A stretch of DNA of 48,000 bases from an uncultured Pelagibacteraceae bacterium (GTDB lineage: Bacteria; Pseudomonadota; Alphaproteobacteria; Pelagibacterales; AG-422-B15): NCBI GenBank assembly GCA_902634045.1, contig CACPJE010000002.1:1-48000 (forward strand). The letters run 5' to 3'. Positions 16,973-26,654 of the stretch are shown here, piece by piece. The notes below the pieces were generated by a model. The model was not told where the DNA came from and did not search any database. It was given only the letters and a program-made list of their open reading frames with translations. Each line of letters begins with the position of its first letter. Position 1 is the first letter of the stretch. Made by a program: the position numbers and the translations under genes.

Positions 16973-17935
16973 ATGAGTTTAGTTGACAAAATTCTTAAAG
17001 GCGAAAGGGCAGCTATTGCTAAAGCTATCACTTTAGTTGAGTCTTCAAGAGAAAATGATAAGCAAGAGAGTAAAGAATTAATATCTAAATTAATATTAAA
17101 TCCTGGACATTCTGTTAGAGTAGGATTTTCAGGTTCCCCTGGAGTAGGCAAATCTACTTTTATTGAATCTTTTGGAAGCTACTTAGTTAAAAAGAGTTTT
17201 AAATTAGGTATTTTGGCTATTGATCCATCCTCTCAATTAACTGGAGGATCAATACTAGGAGATAAAACTAGGATGAGTGAGATTTCAAAAAATGAAAATA
17301 CCTTTATTCGTTCTACACCTTCAAGAGGTTCACTTGGTGGAGTTTCTTTTGGAACAAGAGAAGCAGCAATAATTTTAGATTCTGCTGGTTATGACTTTAT
17401 TTTTATTGAAACAGTTGGAGTAGGCCAATCAGAAATAATGGCAGCAAACTTAGTTGATATTTTTTCTTTGATCGTTGGACCAGGTTCAGGAGATGAATTA
17501 CAAGGTATAAAAAAAGGTATCACAGAATATGCGGATATTTTTATTGTAAATAAGGCTGATGGTGATCTAAAATTACAAGCTTCAAAAACTGCTGCAGATT
17601 ATCAATCTTCTCTTCATTATTTATCTGCATCGGAAACGTCTGCTAGCAAAAAGGTAATGCTTGTTTCTTCACTAGAGCAGACAGGGATGGATGATGTAAC
17701 TACAACTATTCAAGAAATTATATCAATTAATAAGAAGTCAGGCATATTTGAAAAGAGACGATCTGATCAATTAGCCTATTGGATCAAGGAAGAGGTAAGA
17801 AATCATATTCAGCAAAAGGTTGAAACTGGAATTAGGGAAAATGATCAATTTGAAGAGATGATCAATAGCGTTCTAACGGGCAAAGAAACAATGCATAACA
17901 CCATCGATCTTATATTGAAAAAGCTAATGAAATAG
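16973..17935 (+). CDS. meaB: MeaB/ArgK G3E GTPase chaperone for methylmalonyl-CoA mutase
   Basis: A 320-residue G3E-family GTPase that loads intact adenosylcobalamin into methylmalonyl-CoA mutase and protects the enzyme from inactivation. The P-loop 'GSPGVGKST' is at 54-62. The Mg-binding acid follows in 'IDPSSQLTGGSILGDKTRM', switch II is in 'IETVGVGQSE', and the base-recognition motif is 'NKADGD'. Co-directional with and directly behind the mutase gene, the standard arrangement for the pair. Confidence 0.94.
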   Translation: MSLVDKILKGERAAIAKAITLVESSRENDKQESKELISKLILNPGHSVRVGFSGSPGVGKSTFIESFGSYLVKKSFKLGILAIDPSSQLTGGSILGDKTRMSEISKNENTFIRSTPSRGSLGGVSFGTREAAIILDSAGYDFIFIETVGVGQSEIMAANLVDIFSLIVGPGSGDELQGIKKGITEYADIFIVNKADGDLKLQASKTAADYQSSLHYLSASETSASKKVMLVSSLEQTGMDDVTTTIQEIISINKKSGIFEKRRSDQLAYWIKEEVRNHIQQKVETGIRENDQFEEMINSVLTGKETMHNTIDLILKKLMK

Positions 17936-17946
17936 ATTTTGAGGTA

Positions 17947-17975
17947 TTGACAATACTGATTTAACACTTTATCAA
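17947..17975 (+). promoter_or_regulatory. Candidate sigma70-type promoter for rpmB
   Basis: TTGACA (17947-17952), a 17-bp spacer and TATCAA (17970-17975, four of six matches). Transcription would start only a few bases before the ATG at 17985, giving a near-leaderless mRNA. It sits in the 49-bp gap after meaB. Confidence 0.5.
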
Positions 17976-17984
17976 GCCTTCATT

Positions 17985-18275
17985 ATGTCGAAAGTATGTG
18001 ATTTATCAGGTAAAAAAGTTCAGTTTGGGAATAATGTTAGTAAAGCTAATAATAAAACTAGGCGTAAGTTCAATCCTAATATGCAATCATCTACTTTTAA
18101 AAGTGAGTTATTAAATAAAAATTTAAGATTCAATGTTGCTGCTTCATCTATCCGGACAGTAACTAAATTTGGGGGAATTGATGAATTCTTGATCAGAACA
18201 AAAAGCAAGAAATTATCTTTAAAAGCAAAAAAAATAAGAAGAACTCTTCAACGAGTTGCAGCAAAAATTAGTTAA
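17985..18275 (+). CDS. rpmB: 50S ribosomal protein L28
   Basis: A 96-residue basic protein of the large ribosomal subunit. The N-terminal '[31 protein letters not shown]' region is a textbook L28 start (C-x-x-S/T-G-K, the SKANNKT box, then R-K-F-N-P-N). The full alphaproteobacterial length is present, with a lysine-rich C-terminus. It has a good promoter candidate just upstream and overlaps the 3' end of cobT by 8 bp in convergent orientation. Confidence 0.96.
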   Translation: MSKVCDLSGKKVQFGNNVSKANNKTRRKFNPNMQSSTFKSELLNKNLRFNVAASSIRTVTKFGGIDEFLIRTKSKKLSLKAKKIRRTLQRVAAKIS

Positions 18276-20100
18276 TTATTCTCCTAATTTTCTTATCGTC
18301 TTCATCAAATAAGTCAACTAGTTGTTCAGTCATCACATCTGCTAGTTGTTCTGCATCTATGATTGTAACTGCTCTATTATAATAGCGAGTAACATCATGA
18401 CCAATACCAACGGCTAATAGTTGAATATTTGACTTTGTTTCTATCCAATCGATAACACCTCTGAGGTGTTTCTCTAGATAATTTCCAGAATTAACTGATA
18501 ATGTACTGTCATCTACAGGAGCACCATCAGAAATTACCATTAGTATTTTTCTCGCTTCATATCTATTTTGTAATCTTTTATGGGCCCATAAAAGAGCTTC
18601 ACCATCAATATTTTCTTTTAACAATCCTTCTCGCATCATTAGGCCTAAATTCTTCTTCGATCTTCTCCAGGGCTCATCAGCAGCTTTATAAATTATGTGT
18701 CTTAAGTCATTTAATCTTCCAGGTGCGGGGGGTTTATTATTCTGCATCCAACTCTCTCTACTTTTACCACCTTTCCAAGCCTTTGTAGTAAAGCCAAGTA
18801 TTTCTACTTTTACCCCACATCTTTCTAAGGTTCTAGCAAGAATATCAGCACTCATAGCTGCAACAGTAATTGGTCTGCCTCTCATCGAACCTGAATTATC
18901 TATCAATAATGAAACTACTGTATCCTTAAATTCTGTATCTTTTTCTTTTTTAAATGAAAGAGAATGGTATGGATCCATAATTATTCTTGTAAGTCTTGAT
19001 GTATCTAGCAAACCTTCTTCTAGGTCAAAATCCCAACTTCGATTTTGTTTAGCCAGTAATTTTCTCTGAAGTCTATTGGCTAGTCTAGATATTATTGTTT
19101 GGAACGATTTAAGTTGTTGATCTAAGTAATTTCTTAATCTACTTAATTCTTCTTCTTCACAAATATGGGAAGCAGTTATAGTTTCATCAAATTCATCAGA
19201 GTATACGAGGTAGTCATTCAATATTTGATCATTTGAGGTTTCATACTTATATTGAGGCGTAGTATTTTCTGTATTACCCTCGTCAAAATCGCTCATTTCT
19301 TCAGTACTTTCTTGGTCAACTGAAACTTCACTATCTTCAAAGCCTACTTCTTCTTGAGAATCAGAATTTTCACTTTCGCTAAAAGAAGATTGGTTTTCAA
19401 CTTCAGGATTATCATTATTTCCAAGATCCTCCATATTACTTGCGTTCTCTTCATCTTTATCTTTTTCACTATTGTTTGATTGGTCATAATAATTTAAATC
19501 AGAAATTATTTTATTTACTTTTTCAGCAAAAAGTTTTTGATCGTGAATACTTTTAACCAATTCCTCTGTGGGGTTACCAATTTTTTTCTGTAGCCATTTT
19601 GTCCATAAGCTAATAGCTTTAGCTGCATTTTTAGGTACAAGATCAGAACTTACTTGACTCCTAAAGTAAAGGTCGATGCCACTTTCAATATTTATATCTG
19701 ATTGGTCTGAAATATTTTCTAAATTGCTGTCTTTACATTTTTTTTCATATAATGCATGTAAATTTGATTTAACTCCCCTCATTAAATTACCACCGATCAT
19801 TTGAATTCTTGTATTTTCTAAAGTCTTATAAATTTCTATGTTTTTTTCCCCGCTTGGTGCAAGCTTATTAAAAAGGTCTTTATTATGATATCTGTGCATT
19901 AATGCTTGGTTATCAGCATTTCCACGCAATTCAGATAGAGAGTCAATATCATCTTGGTTTTCTATTTTTGGAAGTACTATTTTACTATCTGATGAAAATT
20001 GGTTGTCTTCGAAAACAACCTCAAGATCTTTATCTTCTGCAATTGCTTTTACGGTTGATGATATCGCTTTTTTTATTTCTTCTAAAAAATCTTCATTCAC
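18268..20100 (-). CDS. cobT: Aerobic cobaltochelatase subunit CobT
   Basis: With CobS and CobN it forms the ATP-dependent chelatase that inserts cobalt into hydrogenobyrinic acid a,c-diamide in aerobic B12 synthesis. The 610-residue protein has an N-terminal helical region, a long acidic low-complexity linker (about 215-295, rich in Glu, Ser, Asn, Asp), and a C-terminal von Willebrand A domain with the MIDAS motif D-N-S-G-S-M near residue 400. This is the standard CobT layout. Translation starts at GTG (complement of 20098-20100), overlapping the cobS stop as GTGA. The last gene of the J-domain-cobS-cobT series. CobN is not in the window. Confidence 0.94.
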   Translation of the reverse strand: MNEDFLEEIKKAISSTVKAIAEDKDLEVVFEDNQFSSDSKIVLPKIENQDDIDSLSELRGNADNQALMHRYHNKDLFNKLAPSGEKNIEIYKTLENTRIQMIGGNLMRGVKSNLHALYEKKCKDSNLENISDQSDINIESGIDLYFRSQVSSDLVPKNAAKAISLWTKWLQKKIGNPTEELVKSIHDQKLFAEKVNKIISDLNYYDQSNNSEKDKDEENASNMEDLGNNDNPEVENQSSFSESENSDSQEEVGFEDSEVSVDQESTEEMSDFDEGNTENTTPQYKYETSNDQILNDYLVYSDEFDETITASHICEEEELSRLRNYLDQQLKSFQTIISRLANRLQRKLLAKQNRSWDFDLEEGLLDTSRLTRIIMDPYHSLSFKKEKDTEFKDTVVSLLIDNSGSMRGRPITVAAMSADILARTLERCGVKVEILGFTTKAWKGGKSRESWMQNNKPPAPGRLNDLRHIIYKAADEPWRRSKKNLGLMMREGLLKENIDGEALLWAHKRLQNRYEARKILMVISDGAPVDDSTLSVNSGNYLEKHLRGVIDWIETKSNIQLLAVGIGHDVTRYYNRAVTIIDAEQLADVMTEQLVDLFDEDDKKIRRIIN

Positions 20101-21089
20101 TTTGATAAATTTATTTCAGAAGATACATTGTCGAGGTCTTCTCCAAAACATCTTTGAAAATACTCAGATATTATTTGTCTTTCACTTTCATCACACTTAT
20201 TGAGAAATGTTAGTTTAAACGCTAAAGGATAATTAAAGTCAAATATCTCTGCGTTTTCAGCCCAAGTAAGTACCGTTCTTGGACTCATTACCGTTGAAAT
20301 ATCCCCATTGGAAAGACCTTGTCTTGTTAAATCAGCAACCTTAATCATTAAATCAATAATTTCTGTTTTTTCTTTTGTATTAAAAGAAGGAACTTTAGAT
20401 AGAATTATTTTTTTTTCTTGGGTTATATCTAAATAATTTAATGTTGTTACAATGTTCCATCTATCCATCTGTCCTTGGTTGATTTGTTGTGTGCCATGAT
20501 ATAGGCCTGTCGTATCACCTAATCCTACCGTGTTAGTTGTCGCAAATAATCGAAAGAAAGGATTTGGTTTGATAACTCTATTTTTGTCCAGAAGAGTAAA
20601 TTTACCTTCGGATTCTAGTACCCGTTGAATAACAAACATTACATCTGGTCTTCCTGCATCGTATTCATCAAAAACTAGGGCAGTAGGGTTTTGAAGAGAC
20701 CAAGGTAAAATCCCATCTTGGAATTCAGTAATTTGTTTACCCTCTTTAACTACAATAGCATCTTTTCCAATAAGATCTATTCTACTAATGTGACTGTCAA
20801 GGTTTACTCTCACACACGGCCAGTTTAGTCTTGCAGCAACTTGCTCAATGTGAGTTGATTTACCTGTTCCATGCAGTCCTTGTATCATTACTCTACGGTT
20901 ATATTTAAATCCAGATAAAATAGCCATTGTAGTTGAATGGTCAAAGCAGTAGCTACTGTCTATTTCTGGCACATATTCTGATTTCTCAGAGAAACCATCA
21001 ACATGCAAATCCGTATTTAGACCAAATGCTTGATTAACAGATATTGATATGTCTGGTTTAGATGGACCTGGAGTATTTGAAGTTGTCAT
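20097..21089 (-). CDS. cobS: Aerobic cobaltochelatase AAA+ subunit CobS
   Basis: AAA+ ATPase that forms a ring with CobT and drives cobalt insertion by CobN. The 330-residue protein has Walker A 'GLHGTGKST' at 71-79, Walker B 'LVFDEYD' at 138-144, and sensor-1 in '[14 protein letters not shown]'. The family hallmark '[17 protein letters not shown]' is present. The ATG at 21089 lies 32 bp inside the upstream J-domain gene; no later methionine precedes the ATPase core until residue 55, so the overlap appears genuine. Confidence 0.95.
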   Translation of the reverse strand: MTTSNTPGPSKPDISISVNQAFGLNTDLHVDGFSEKSEYVPEIDSSYCFDHSTTMAILSGFKYNRRVMIQGLHGTGKSTHIEQVAARLNWPCVRVNLDSHISRIDLIGKDAIVVKEGKQITEFQDGILPWSLQNPTALVFDEYDAGRPDVMFVIQRVLESEGKFTLLDKNRVIKPNPFFRLFATTNTVGLGDTTGLYHGTQQINQGQMDRWNIVTTLNYLDITQEKKIILSKVPSFNTKEKTEIIDLMIKVADLTRQGLSNGDISTVMSPRTVLTWAENAEIFDFNYPLAFKLTFLNKCDESERQIISEYFQRCFGEDLDNVSSEINLSK

Positions 21090-21594
21090 GATATTCCTTT
21101 AGTGTTTTATAAGCCTCAAGTACCTTTGTTAACTTTTCCGTATTATTTTTATTTTCACCAACTGTATCAGGGTGTAGTTCTTTTACAATCTTTTTAAACT
21201 TTGCTTTAATTTTATCAAGAGTAACATCTTTATCGTCGATACCAATGACAGCTAAAGCATTTAAATATTTAGAACTAATTAAGTTAGGATTTATTGATGA
21301 TTTATCAAGCCCATTAAATGCTGAGAATATTGACTCAGAGATTTTTGAAACATCTTCAAAATACTTGTTATGAGCTCCCATTTTTTTAGTTTTTCTGTGA
21401 CCAATGATATCATTTTCAAGAAATTCTTCTATTTCATCTGCTGTCATATTGGCAAAGAAATTCCACTTCTTGTTATACTCTTTGATATGTTTAAAGCAAA
21501 ACCATATGTATTTCTCTAGCTCATCAGGTGATGAAGGTGCCTTATAATTAGCCTCCATTTCACATCCATCAATATTACACTTTCTATTATTCAT
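21058..21594 (-). CDS. J-domain protein of the cobS/bolA neighbourhood
   Basis: A 178-residue protein with a C-terminal J domain (about 112-175) carrying the HPD tripeptide at 141-143, which stimulates DnaK ATPase. It lacks the Gly/Phe and zinc-finger regions of true DnaJ. The N-terminal half has 'CNIDGCEMEANYKAP' and 'WFCFKHIKEYN', whose Cys/His spacing suggests a small metal-binding fold and is typical of the alphaproteobacterial DnaJ-like protein located between bolA and cobS. The client is unknown. It may assist chelatase assembly or iron-sulfur-linked folding, inferred only from position. Confidence 0.85.
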   Translation of the reverse strand: MNNRKCNIDGCEMEANYKAPSSPDELEKYIWFCFKHIKEYNKKWNFFANMTADEIEEFLENDIIGHRKTKKMGAHNKYFEDVSKISESIFSAFNGLDKSSINPNLISSKYLNALAVIGIDDKDVTLDKIKAKFKKIVKELHPDTVGENKNNTEKLTKVLEAYKTLKEYHDNFKYSRSI

Positions 21595-21625
21595 AAATTT
21601 TAAATATGTGTTAAAATTATATTAA

Positions 21626-21907
21626 ATGAATCTTGAAAAAATAATAACGGAAAAAATAAATAAAAATTTCTTACCAGATTTTTTTAAAATTATTAATTTT
21701 TCTGATAAGCATAAAAGTCATTACCTGGAAGATAATAATGATACATCGCATATAAAGCTGATAATTGTATCTAAAAGCTTCAAGAGTTTATCTAAGATTG
21801 ATAGAGAAAGACTAGTTCACAAAACACTTTCTGAAGAAATTTCACATGATATTCATTCAATTAGATTAAAGCTTTATACTCTAGAAGAATATGAATTAAT
21901 TAAGTGA
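21626..21907 (+). CDS. bolA: BolA family protein
   Basis: A 93-residue stand-alone BolA. 'FSDKHKSHYLEDNNDTSHIKLIIVSKSF' corresponds to the family's D-x-S-x-x-H ... S-H-F/I strand, followed by 'RERLVHKTLSEEISHDIHSIRLKLYT' with the conserved R-x-x-x-V-x-x-x-L and the I-H-A/S-L histidine. BolA proteins partner monothiol glutaredoxins in iron-sulfur trafficking. It is divergent from the J-domain gene (31 bp between starts) and its 3' end overlaps the hlyC/corC-like gene by 12 bp. Confidence 0.88.
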   Translation: MNLEKIITEKINKNFLPDFFKIINFSDKHKSHYLEDNNDTSHIKLIIVSKSFKSLSKIDRERLVHKTLSEEISHDIHSIRLKLYTLEEYELIK

Positions 21908-23164
21908 AGATATTCGAATTTTTGTTATTGTATTTTTGTAAATATCAAGGATTTCAAACTTAAATCCATAAAATTGAAATATCTGACCTTTTTTAGGAAA
22001 AGATCTAGACTCATTAATAATCAATCCTGAAATAGTATTTGCATCTTCATCTGGTAAATCCCACCCATAATTTCTGTTTATATTTCTTATTTCAGTAGTT
22101 CCATTAACTGTTAAAGATCCATCTTTTTCTCTGATTACATCTGATAGATCGATATCATGTTCATCACTAATATCTCCGACTATTTCTTCAATTATATCTT
22201 CTAAACTAATCATTCCTTTTAAAGCCCCATATTCATCAACAACCATTGCCAATTTAATTTTTCTCCTTAGATGCATTTGTAACTGATCTTTTAGGGAAGT
22301 TGTTTCAGGAACAAACCACGTTTTTATGAGTGAATTTTTAATATCATCCCTACTTATCTCCTTACCATTTTTGTGATTAAGCATTTTCAAGAGATTTTTT
22401 GCATGAATTAAGCCAATAATATTTTCATTATTATCTTTCCATACCGGTATCCTTGTGTGAGGACTATCTGTGACTTGAAAGATTATTTTTTTAGGATTAT
22501 CGTCAATATTTACCATAAATATATTACTTCTATGAACCATTATATCTTCAACTGTTATTTCAGAAAGATCTAAAATTCCTGTAACCATATCTTTATCAAG
22601 TTTAAAAAGACGCCCTTCTTTATGATGTAAATTGACAGTACCTCTAATTTCATCTTCAACAGATATTGATCTTGAGTTTTTATCATGTTCTATTCCAACA
22701 AAACTTAATAAAGAAAACACTATTTTTTCCATTACCCAAGTTATAGGAGCAAGAATTAACACAAGAGGTTTTAAAATGGGGCTAACTAATAAAGCTAATT
22801 TTTCAGCATTGGCAATTGCATAACTTTTTGGAAGAATTTCTGCAAAAATAACAATTAATGCCGTCATAATGATTACTGCATAAGCTACTCCAGTATTTCC
22901 GAATAATTTGATTAAAAGACTTGTCGCTAATGCTGAAGCCAAAATATTAACAAGATTATTACCAAGTAAAATAGCACCAATCAGAGATTCTTTCTTATTT
23001 AGTAATTCAATAGCAACTTTGGCTTTTGTTTTTCCTTTCATTCTAAGACCGGTCAGCCTACTTCTGGTACTAGCTGTTAAAGCAGTTTCTGATCCAGAGA
23101 AAAATGCTGAAAGAATCAGTAAGATTATGATAGCTATGAATAAAACTATAATTTCAAAAAACAT
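21896..23164 (-). CDS. CNNM/CorC-HlyC family membrane protein with CBS pair
   Basis: A 422-residue protein. An N-terminal DUF21/CNNM membrane domain (about 1-190, four hydrophobic segments with 'SAFFSGSETALTASTRSRL') is followed by two CBS domains (about 200-325, including 'MVVDEYGALKGMISLEDIIEEIVGDI'). A C-terminal CorC/HlyC transporter-associated domain (about 335-420) completes it. Relatives are magnesium/cobalt transporters or regulators; haemolysin annotations are historical. Its ATG follows the aroB stop with no spacer (TAAATG), so it is probably co-translated with aroK-aroB, a common alphaproteobacterial arrangement. Confidence 0.9.
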   Translation of the reverse strand: MFFEIIVLFIAIIILLILSAFFSGSETALTASTRSRLTGLRMKGKTKAKVAIELLNKKESLIGAILLGNNLVNILASALATSLLIKLFGNTGVAYAVIIMTALIVIFAEILPKSYAIANAEKLALLVSPILKPLVLILAPITWVMEKIVFSLLSFVGIEHDKNSRSISVEDEIRGTVNLHHKEGRLFKLDKDMVTGILDLSEITVEDIMVHRSNIFMVNIDDNPKKIIFQVTDSPHTRIPVWKDNNENIIGLIHAKNLLKMLNHKNGKEISRDDIKNSLIKTWFVPETTSLKDQLQMHLRRKIKLAMVVDEYGALKGMISLEDIIEEIVGDISDEHDIDLSDVIREKDGSLTVNGTTEIRNINRNYGWDLPDEDANTISGLIINESRSFPKKGQIFQFYGFKFEILDIYKNTITKIRISSLN

Positions 23165-24274
23165 TTATTTTAATTGTGATAATATTACTTTATTTAATTT
23201 TTCTTCAGGAAATTTGTTTGTGATGAAGGCTTTCCCAATTTTCTTTAATAGAATAAGATTTATTTTTCCTCTTTTTACTTTTTTATCCTTTTTCATTGCC
23301 AATACAAATTTTTTTAAAGTAGTATTTTTTTTGAATGATTTAGGTAGAGAAGTTGGTAATCCAATATCTTTTAGATGTTTAATTGCATTATCTACTTTTT
23401 TATTATCTAGATGTTTTAATTCTTGAGAAAGTTTCAATGCAAATACAATTCCAATTGAAACTGCCTCTCCATGATTGATATTTTTTTTGTATTGATTTAT
23501 GGATTCAATTGCATGACCAAATGTATGACCCAAATTCAATAAGGCTCTTATATTTTTTTCTTTTTCATCTTTATTAACAATCTTAGCCTTATTTTTACAG
23601 CTATTATAGATTGATTTAATTAAGAATTCTCTATTTAAGCTTATAACTTTATTACCATTTTTTACTAACCACTTATAGAAAGAATAGTCCATTATTAGAC
23701 CATATTTTATAATTTCTGCGTAGCCAGATAGCAGTTCCCTTTTTGGCAATGAAGAAAGGAAAATAGTATCAATAATCACAATTTGAGGTTGAAAAAAAGT
23801 ACCTATTAAGTTTTTTCCATGAAGAGTATTTACTCCTGTTTTACCTCCAACAGAAGAATCGACTTGAGCTAAAAGAGTTGTAGGAATTTGAACGAATTTA
23901 ATTCCTCTCAAAATAATACTTGAGACAAATCCAGTAATGTCTCCTATAACTCCTCCACCAAAAGCAATTAATAAATCATTTCTATCAATACCTTTTTTTA
24001 AAAGTGTGTTAGAAATTATTGATATAGTATTAAAGTTTTTCTTTTTCTCACTATCATCTATAACAACTAAAACTGTTTCTATATTATTATTATCCAGAAC
24101 TTTTAATAATTTACTTTTATGAAACTTAATTACCTTTTTACTAGCAACAATGAAAACTCTATTATTATTCAATAACGGCTTTAAATATTTAGCAGTATCA
24201 TTAATTGTATTATGACCGACTATAATAGAATATTGGCCCTTAGGAGTTCTAATCTTTAAAATCTTCTTATTCAT
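23165..24274 (-). CDS. aroB: 3-dehydroquinate synthase
   Basis: Second step of the shikimate pathway: DAHP to 3-dehydroquinate, using NAD and a divalent metal. The 369-residue length is normal. NAD-binding 'GGGVIGDITGFVSS' is near residues 106-119, and 'VQIPTTLLAQVDSSVGGKTGVN' and 'NLIGTFFQP' follow. Metal ligands appear in 'GYAEIIKYG', 'NLGHTFGHAIE' and 'NHGEAVSIG'. It overlaps the aroK 3' end by 8 bp, forming an aroK-aroB operon. Confidence 0.96.
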   Translation of the reverse strand: MNKKILKIRTPKGQYSIIVGHNTINDTAKYLKPLLNNNRVFIVASKKVIKFHKSKLLKVLDNNNIETVLVVIDDSEKKKNFNTISIISNTLLKKGIDRNDLLIAFGGGVIGDITGFVSSIILRGIKFVQIPTTLLAQVDSSVGGKTGVNTLHGKNLIGTFFQPQIVIIDTIFLSSLPKRELLSGYAEIIKYGLIMDYSFYKWLVKNGNKVISLNREFLIKSIYNSCKNKAKIVNKDEKEKNIRALLNLGHTFGHAIESINQYKKNINHGEAVSIGIVFALKLSQELKHLDNKKVDNAIKHLKDIGLPTSLPKSFKKNTTLKKFVLAMKKDKKVKRGKINLILLKKIGKAFITNKFPEEKLNKVILSQLK

Positions 24275-24803
24275 TAATTAAATTGTTCATTATTTCTCGC
24301 ACAACTAGTGATTTAGTTTTTTTAGAAACATCAATTTTTAAATTACTTTTCATATAATTTCTTTTTCTAATTTTGTCTAGTTTTCCAAGTACACTTCTTA
24401 TATTTTTCTCTTTTAATAGAGGTCTATTATTACGATTGTTACATCTGTAGGAAAGAGTTTTCAGATTACATTTTAGCCATATTGAGAAATCATTATTTAT
24501 AATATGATTTCTTATTCTGTCATTTTCAAATGAACCTCCCCCTAGAGCAATAACAGTCTTTTTTTTATTCTTAAGTAGTTTTTTTATAACTATTTCTTCT
24601 AGTTTTCTAAACTTATCTTCTCCATTTTTTTTAAAAAACTCAGAAATCGTTATCTTTGAGTGATTTTCTATTTCCTCATCAGTATCAATGAAATCAAAAC
24701 CTATTTTTTTTGACAAATTCTTACCAATGGAAGTTTTCCCTGATCCCATATGGCCTATCAGAACTATATTATTTCTGTTATGACTCAGTCTTATTTTTGA
24801 CAT
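24267..24803 (-). CDS. aroK: Shikimate kinase
   Basis: Phosphorylates shikimate at the 3-position. The 178-residue P-loop kinase has Walker A 'GHMGSGKTS' at about 17-25, the shikimate-binding 'DTDEEIE' near 40, 'FRKLEE' near 66 and 'VIALGGGSFEND' near 84. The LID arginine is in 'NNRPLL'. First gene of the aroK-aroB-corC-like minus-strand operon. It is divergent from the large exported hypothetical gene, with 55 bp between the starts. Confidence 0.95.
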   Translation of the reverse strand: MSKIRLSHNRNNIVLIGHMGSGKTSIGKNLSKKIGFDFIDTDEEIENHSKITISEFFKKNGEDKFRKLEEIVIKKLLKNKKKTVIALGGGSFENDRIRNHIINNDFSIWLKCNLKTLSYRCNNRNNRPLLKEKNIRSVLGKLDKIRKRNYMKSNLKIDVSKKTKSLVVREIMNNLINE

Positions 24804-24858
24804 TATTAAATGTGATGAAATTTCACAGTTTTAGGATAATCTATTTAGTGAAAAATTT

Positions 24859-26649
24859 ATGAGTGATCTTATTAAAAGCAACATTTTTTTTGTTAAACTA
24901 TTATACATAATTACTGTAATAGTTATAACCTTAATCTTATTTAATTTTAGCAAGGCCGCTGCTGAAGAAATTTCAGCTGAATCTGAACCCTTTGAAATCT
25001 GGGGGCAAAGTACTAATCGATACATTCCCCAGCTTGAAAATTTAAATTTAGAAGAGGATATAGTAACAAACAAAGTTTTAGGTGATGACTCTTCAAATTT
25101 AGAAGATGTAATCAAATCTGATTTTAATTATTCGACCAATGATACTTTGGGATTATACGATGAATTAAATGGTGGATTTTCATCAGATATATGGAAGTTT
25201 TCTAATTTTAACGACATTGATTACTTAATTAAGAATTTGCCAACGAAAAGTAATAATAAAGAGTTATTAGATTTAAAACTTAAGTCTTTATTAACCATTG
25301 CAACTCCACCTATCGATATTCATAAATCAAAAGTTAATTTTCTTCAATTAAAGCTAGATCACTTTAAGTCAGTTGGAGACTATAATTCAATATTATCAAT
25401 TTCAGAATTAATTGAACCTGAAAATTGGGATGAAGACTTAGTCCAAAGTATAATTAACCTCAATCTTTTGAAAATTAATTACAAAAGTATTTGTGTTAAT
25501 AAAACTTTGGATAAAATCTCCAGTGAAAATCTTAATCTTAAAATCAGAGCATTTTGCAATGCAATGTCAAATAATTTACCAGCTATTGATTTATTTGTTT
25601 CATTAATAATTGAGGAAGAATTTTATGATGAAGAATTAGTTTATATTCTTAATTCATATTTAAATGAAACGGATATTGACTTAAATGAAATACAAAATTT
25701 AGATTTATATAAATTGAATCTAATCAATAATAAAAATATTGATTTTTCTGAGTATATTAGTGATGACTCTGAAATTGAAATACAACTGTTTTACATAAAT
25801 TCTAATGCTCATTCAAATACAAATAAGATTTATTTAGCTGAGAAATTATTACTCAGAGGAATCATTAATTCTGAAACTCTTGCAAATATCTATGAAAAAT
25901 ATTTGATTGATAATGAAATTGCAATTGATATAGATTTCAATGATGCAACATCTGAACTTGAAAAAAGAGCTCTACTTTATAATCAGATAAGATCAACTTC
26001 GAACCAGACGGATCTAATATCACTAGCATCATCCTTTGTAAAAAATATGGCAAATGAAAATCTTTTAATTAATTCAGCAGATTTAATTTATGATAAAATA
26101 AAGATTATTACACCCAAGCAAGAGTATAAAAATCATGCCCCTTCAGTCTGTCTATTGCTTTTATTGAATAACGATTTTGAACAATGTCAAAAATGGCTTG
26201 ATAACCTTGACTTTATTAAAGACGCAGAAATCACTAAAGCTAAAATCAATATCTATCTTTCACTAAAGGGAAATACGGGAATAATAAATAAAGAAAGTAT
26301 AAATTTATTATTATCAAGCGATTCATTGTCTGAAAAACAAAAGAATATATTAGCAAAATACTCTGAAATTAGACATGAACTAAAATTATTAGAATATTGG
26401 AAGACTGGAAATGAGTTAAATGAAATCCCAACTCTAGTTACTAATATTAAATTAGCGCAGTATTTAAATTCTGTTCCTCAAAGAAATATAGGTGAAATGA
26501 TACTTTTGATTAACTTAATTCATGGTAAAAATTCTTCTAGTATGCTTGATCAATATTCCTTATTTTTAATATTAGAATCATTAAATAAATTAGACCCAAT
26601 TTATTTAGATAATTTTATATTCGAATATTTTGTTAACAATCCAATCTAG
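24859..26649 (+). CDS. Large exported/membrane-anchored helical protein of unknown function
   Basis: I do not recognise this 596-residue protein. It has one N-terminal hydrophobic segment (about 9-34, ending FSKAAAEE) acting as a signal peptide or anchor. A long acidic region follows, rich in Leu, Ile, Asn, Ser and Glu and probably all-helical; the regular pattern of paired amphipathic helices from about residue 110 onward would suit a TPR/SEL1-like superhelix. Four widely spaced cysteines (near 215, 234, 432, 445) are present. Its place between aroK (divergent) and xerD matches a spot where many alphaproteobacteria carry a large uncharacterised exported protein. It ends 5 bp before xerD and is probably co-transcribed with it. 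Confidence 0.7.
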   Translation: MSDLIKSNIFFVKLLYIITVIVITLILFNFSKAAAEEISAESEPFEIWGQSTNRYIPQLENLNLEEDIVTNKVLGDDSSNLEDVIKSDFNYSTNDTLGLYDELNGGFSSDIWKFSNFNDIDYLIKNLPTKSNNKELLDLKLKSLLTIATPPIDIHKSKVNFLQLKLDHFKSVGDYNSILSISELIEPENWDEDLVQSIINLNLLKINYKSICVNKTLDKISSENLNLKIRAFCNAMSNNLPAIDLFVSLIIEEEFYDEELVYILNSYLNETDIDLNEIQNLDLYKLNLINNKNIDFSEYISDDSEIEIQLFYINSNAHSNTNKIYLAEKLLLRGIINSETLANIYEKYLIDNEIAIDIDFNDATSELEKRALLYNQIRSTSNQTDLISLASSFVKNMANENLLINSADLIYDKIKIITPKQEYKNHAPSVCLLLLLNNDFEQCQKWLDNLDFIKDAEITKAKINIYLSLKGNTGIINKESINLLLSSDSLSEKQKNILAKYSEIRHELKLLEYWKTGNELNEIPTLVTNIKLAQYLNSVPQRNIGEMILLINLIHGKNSSSMLDQYSLFLILESLNKLDPIYLDNFIFEYFVNNPI

Positions 26650-26654
26650 ATTTT

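Noticed and set aside
18501-19069. Plus-strand ORFs opposite cobT
   Set aside because: Antisense shadows of a conserved gene, with composition matching the complement of CobT codons.
22908-23426. 172-residue plus-strand ORF opposite the corC-like/aroB junction
   Set aside because: It covers two well-supported genes on the other strand, and its hydrophobic residues simply mirror their codons.
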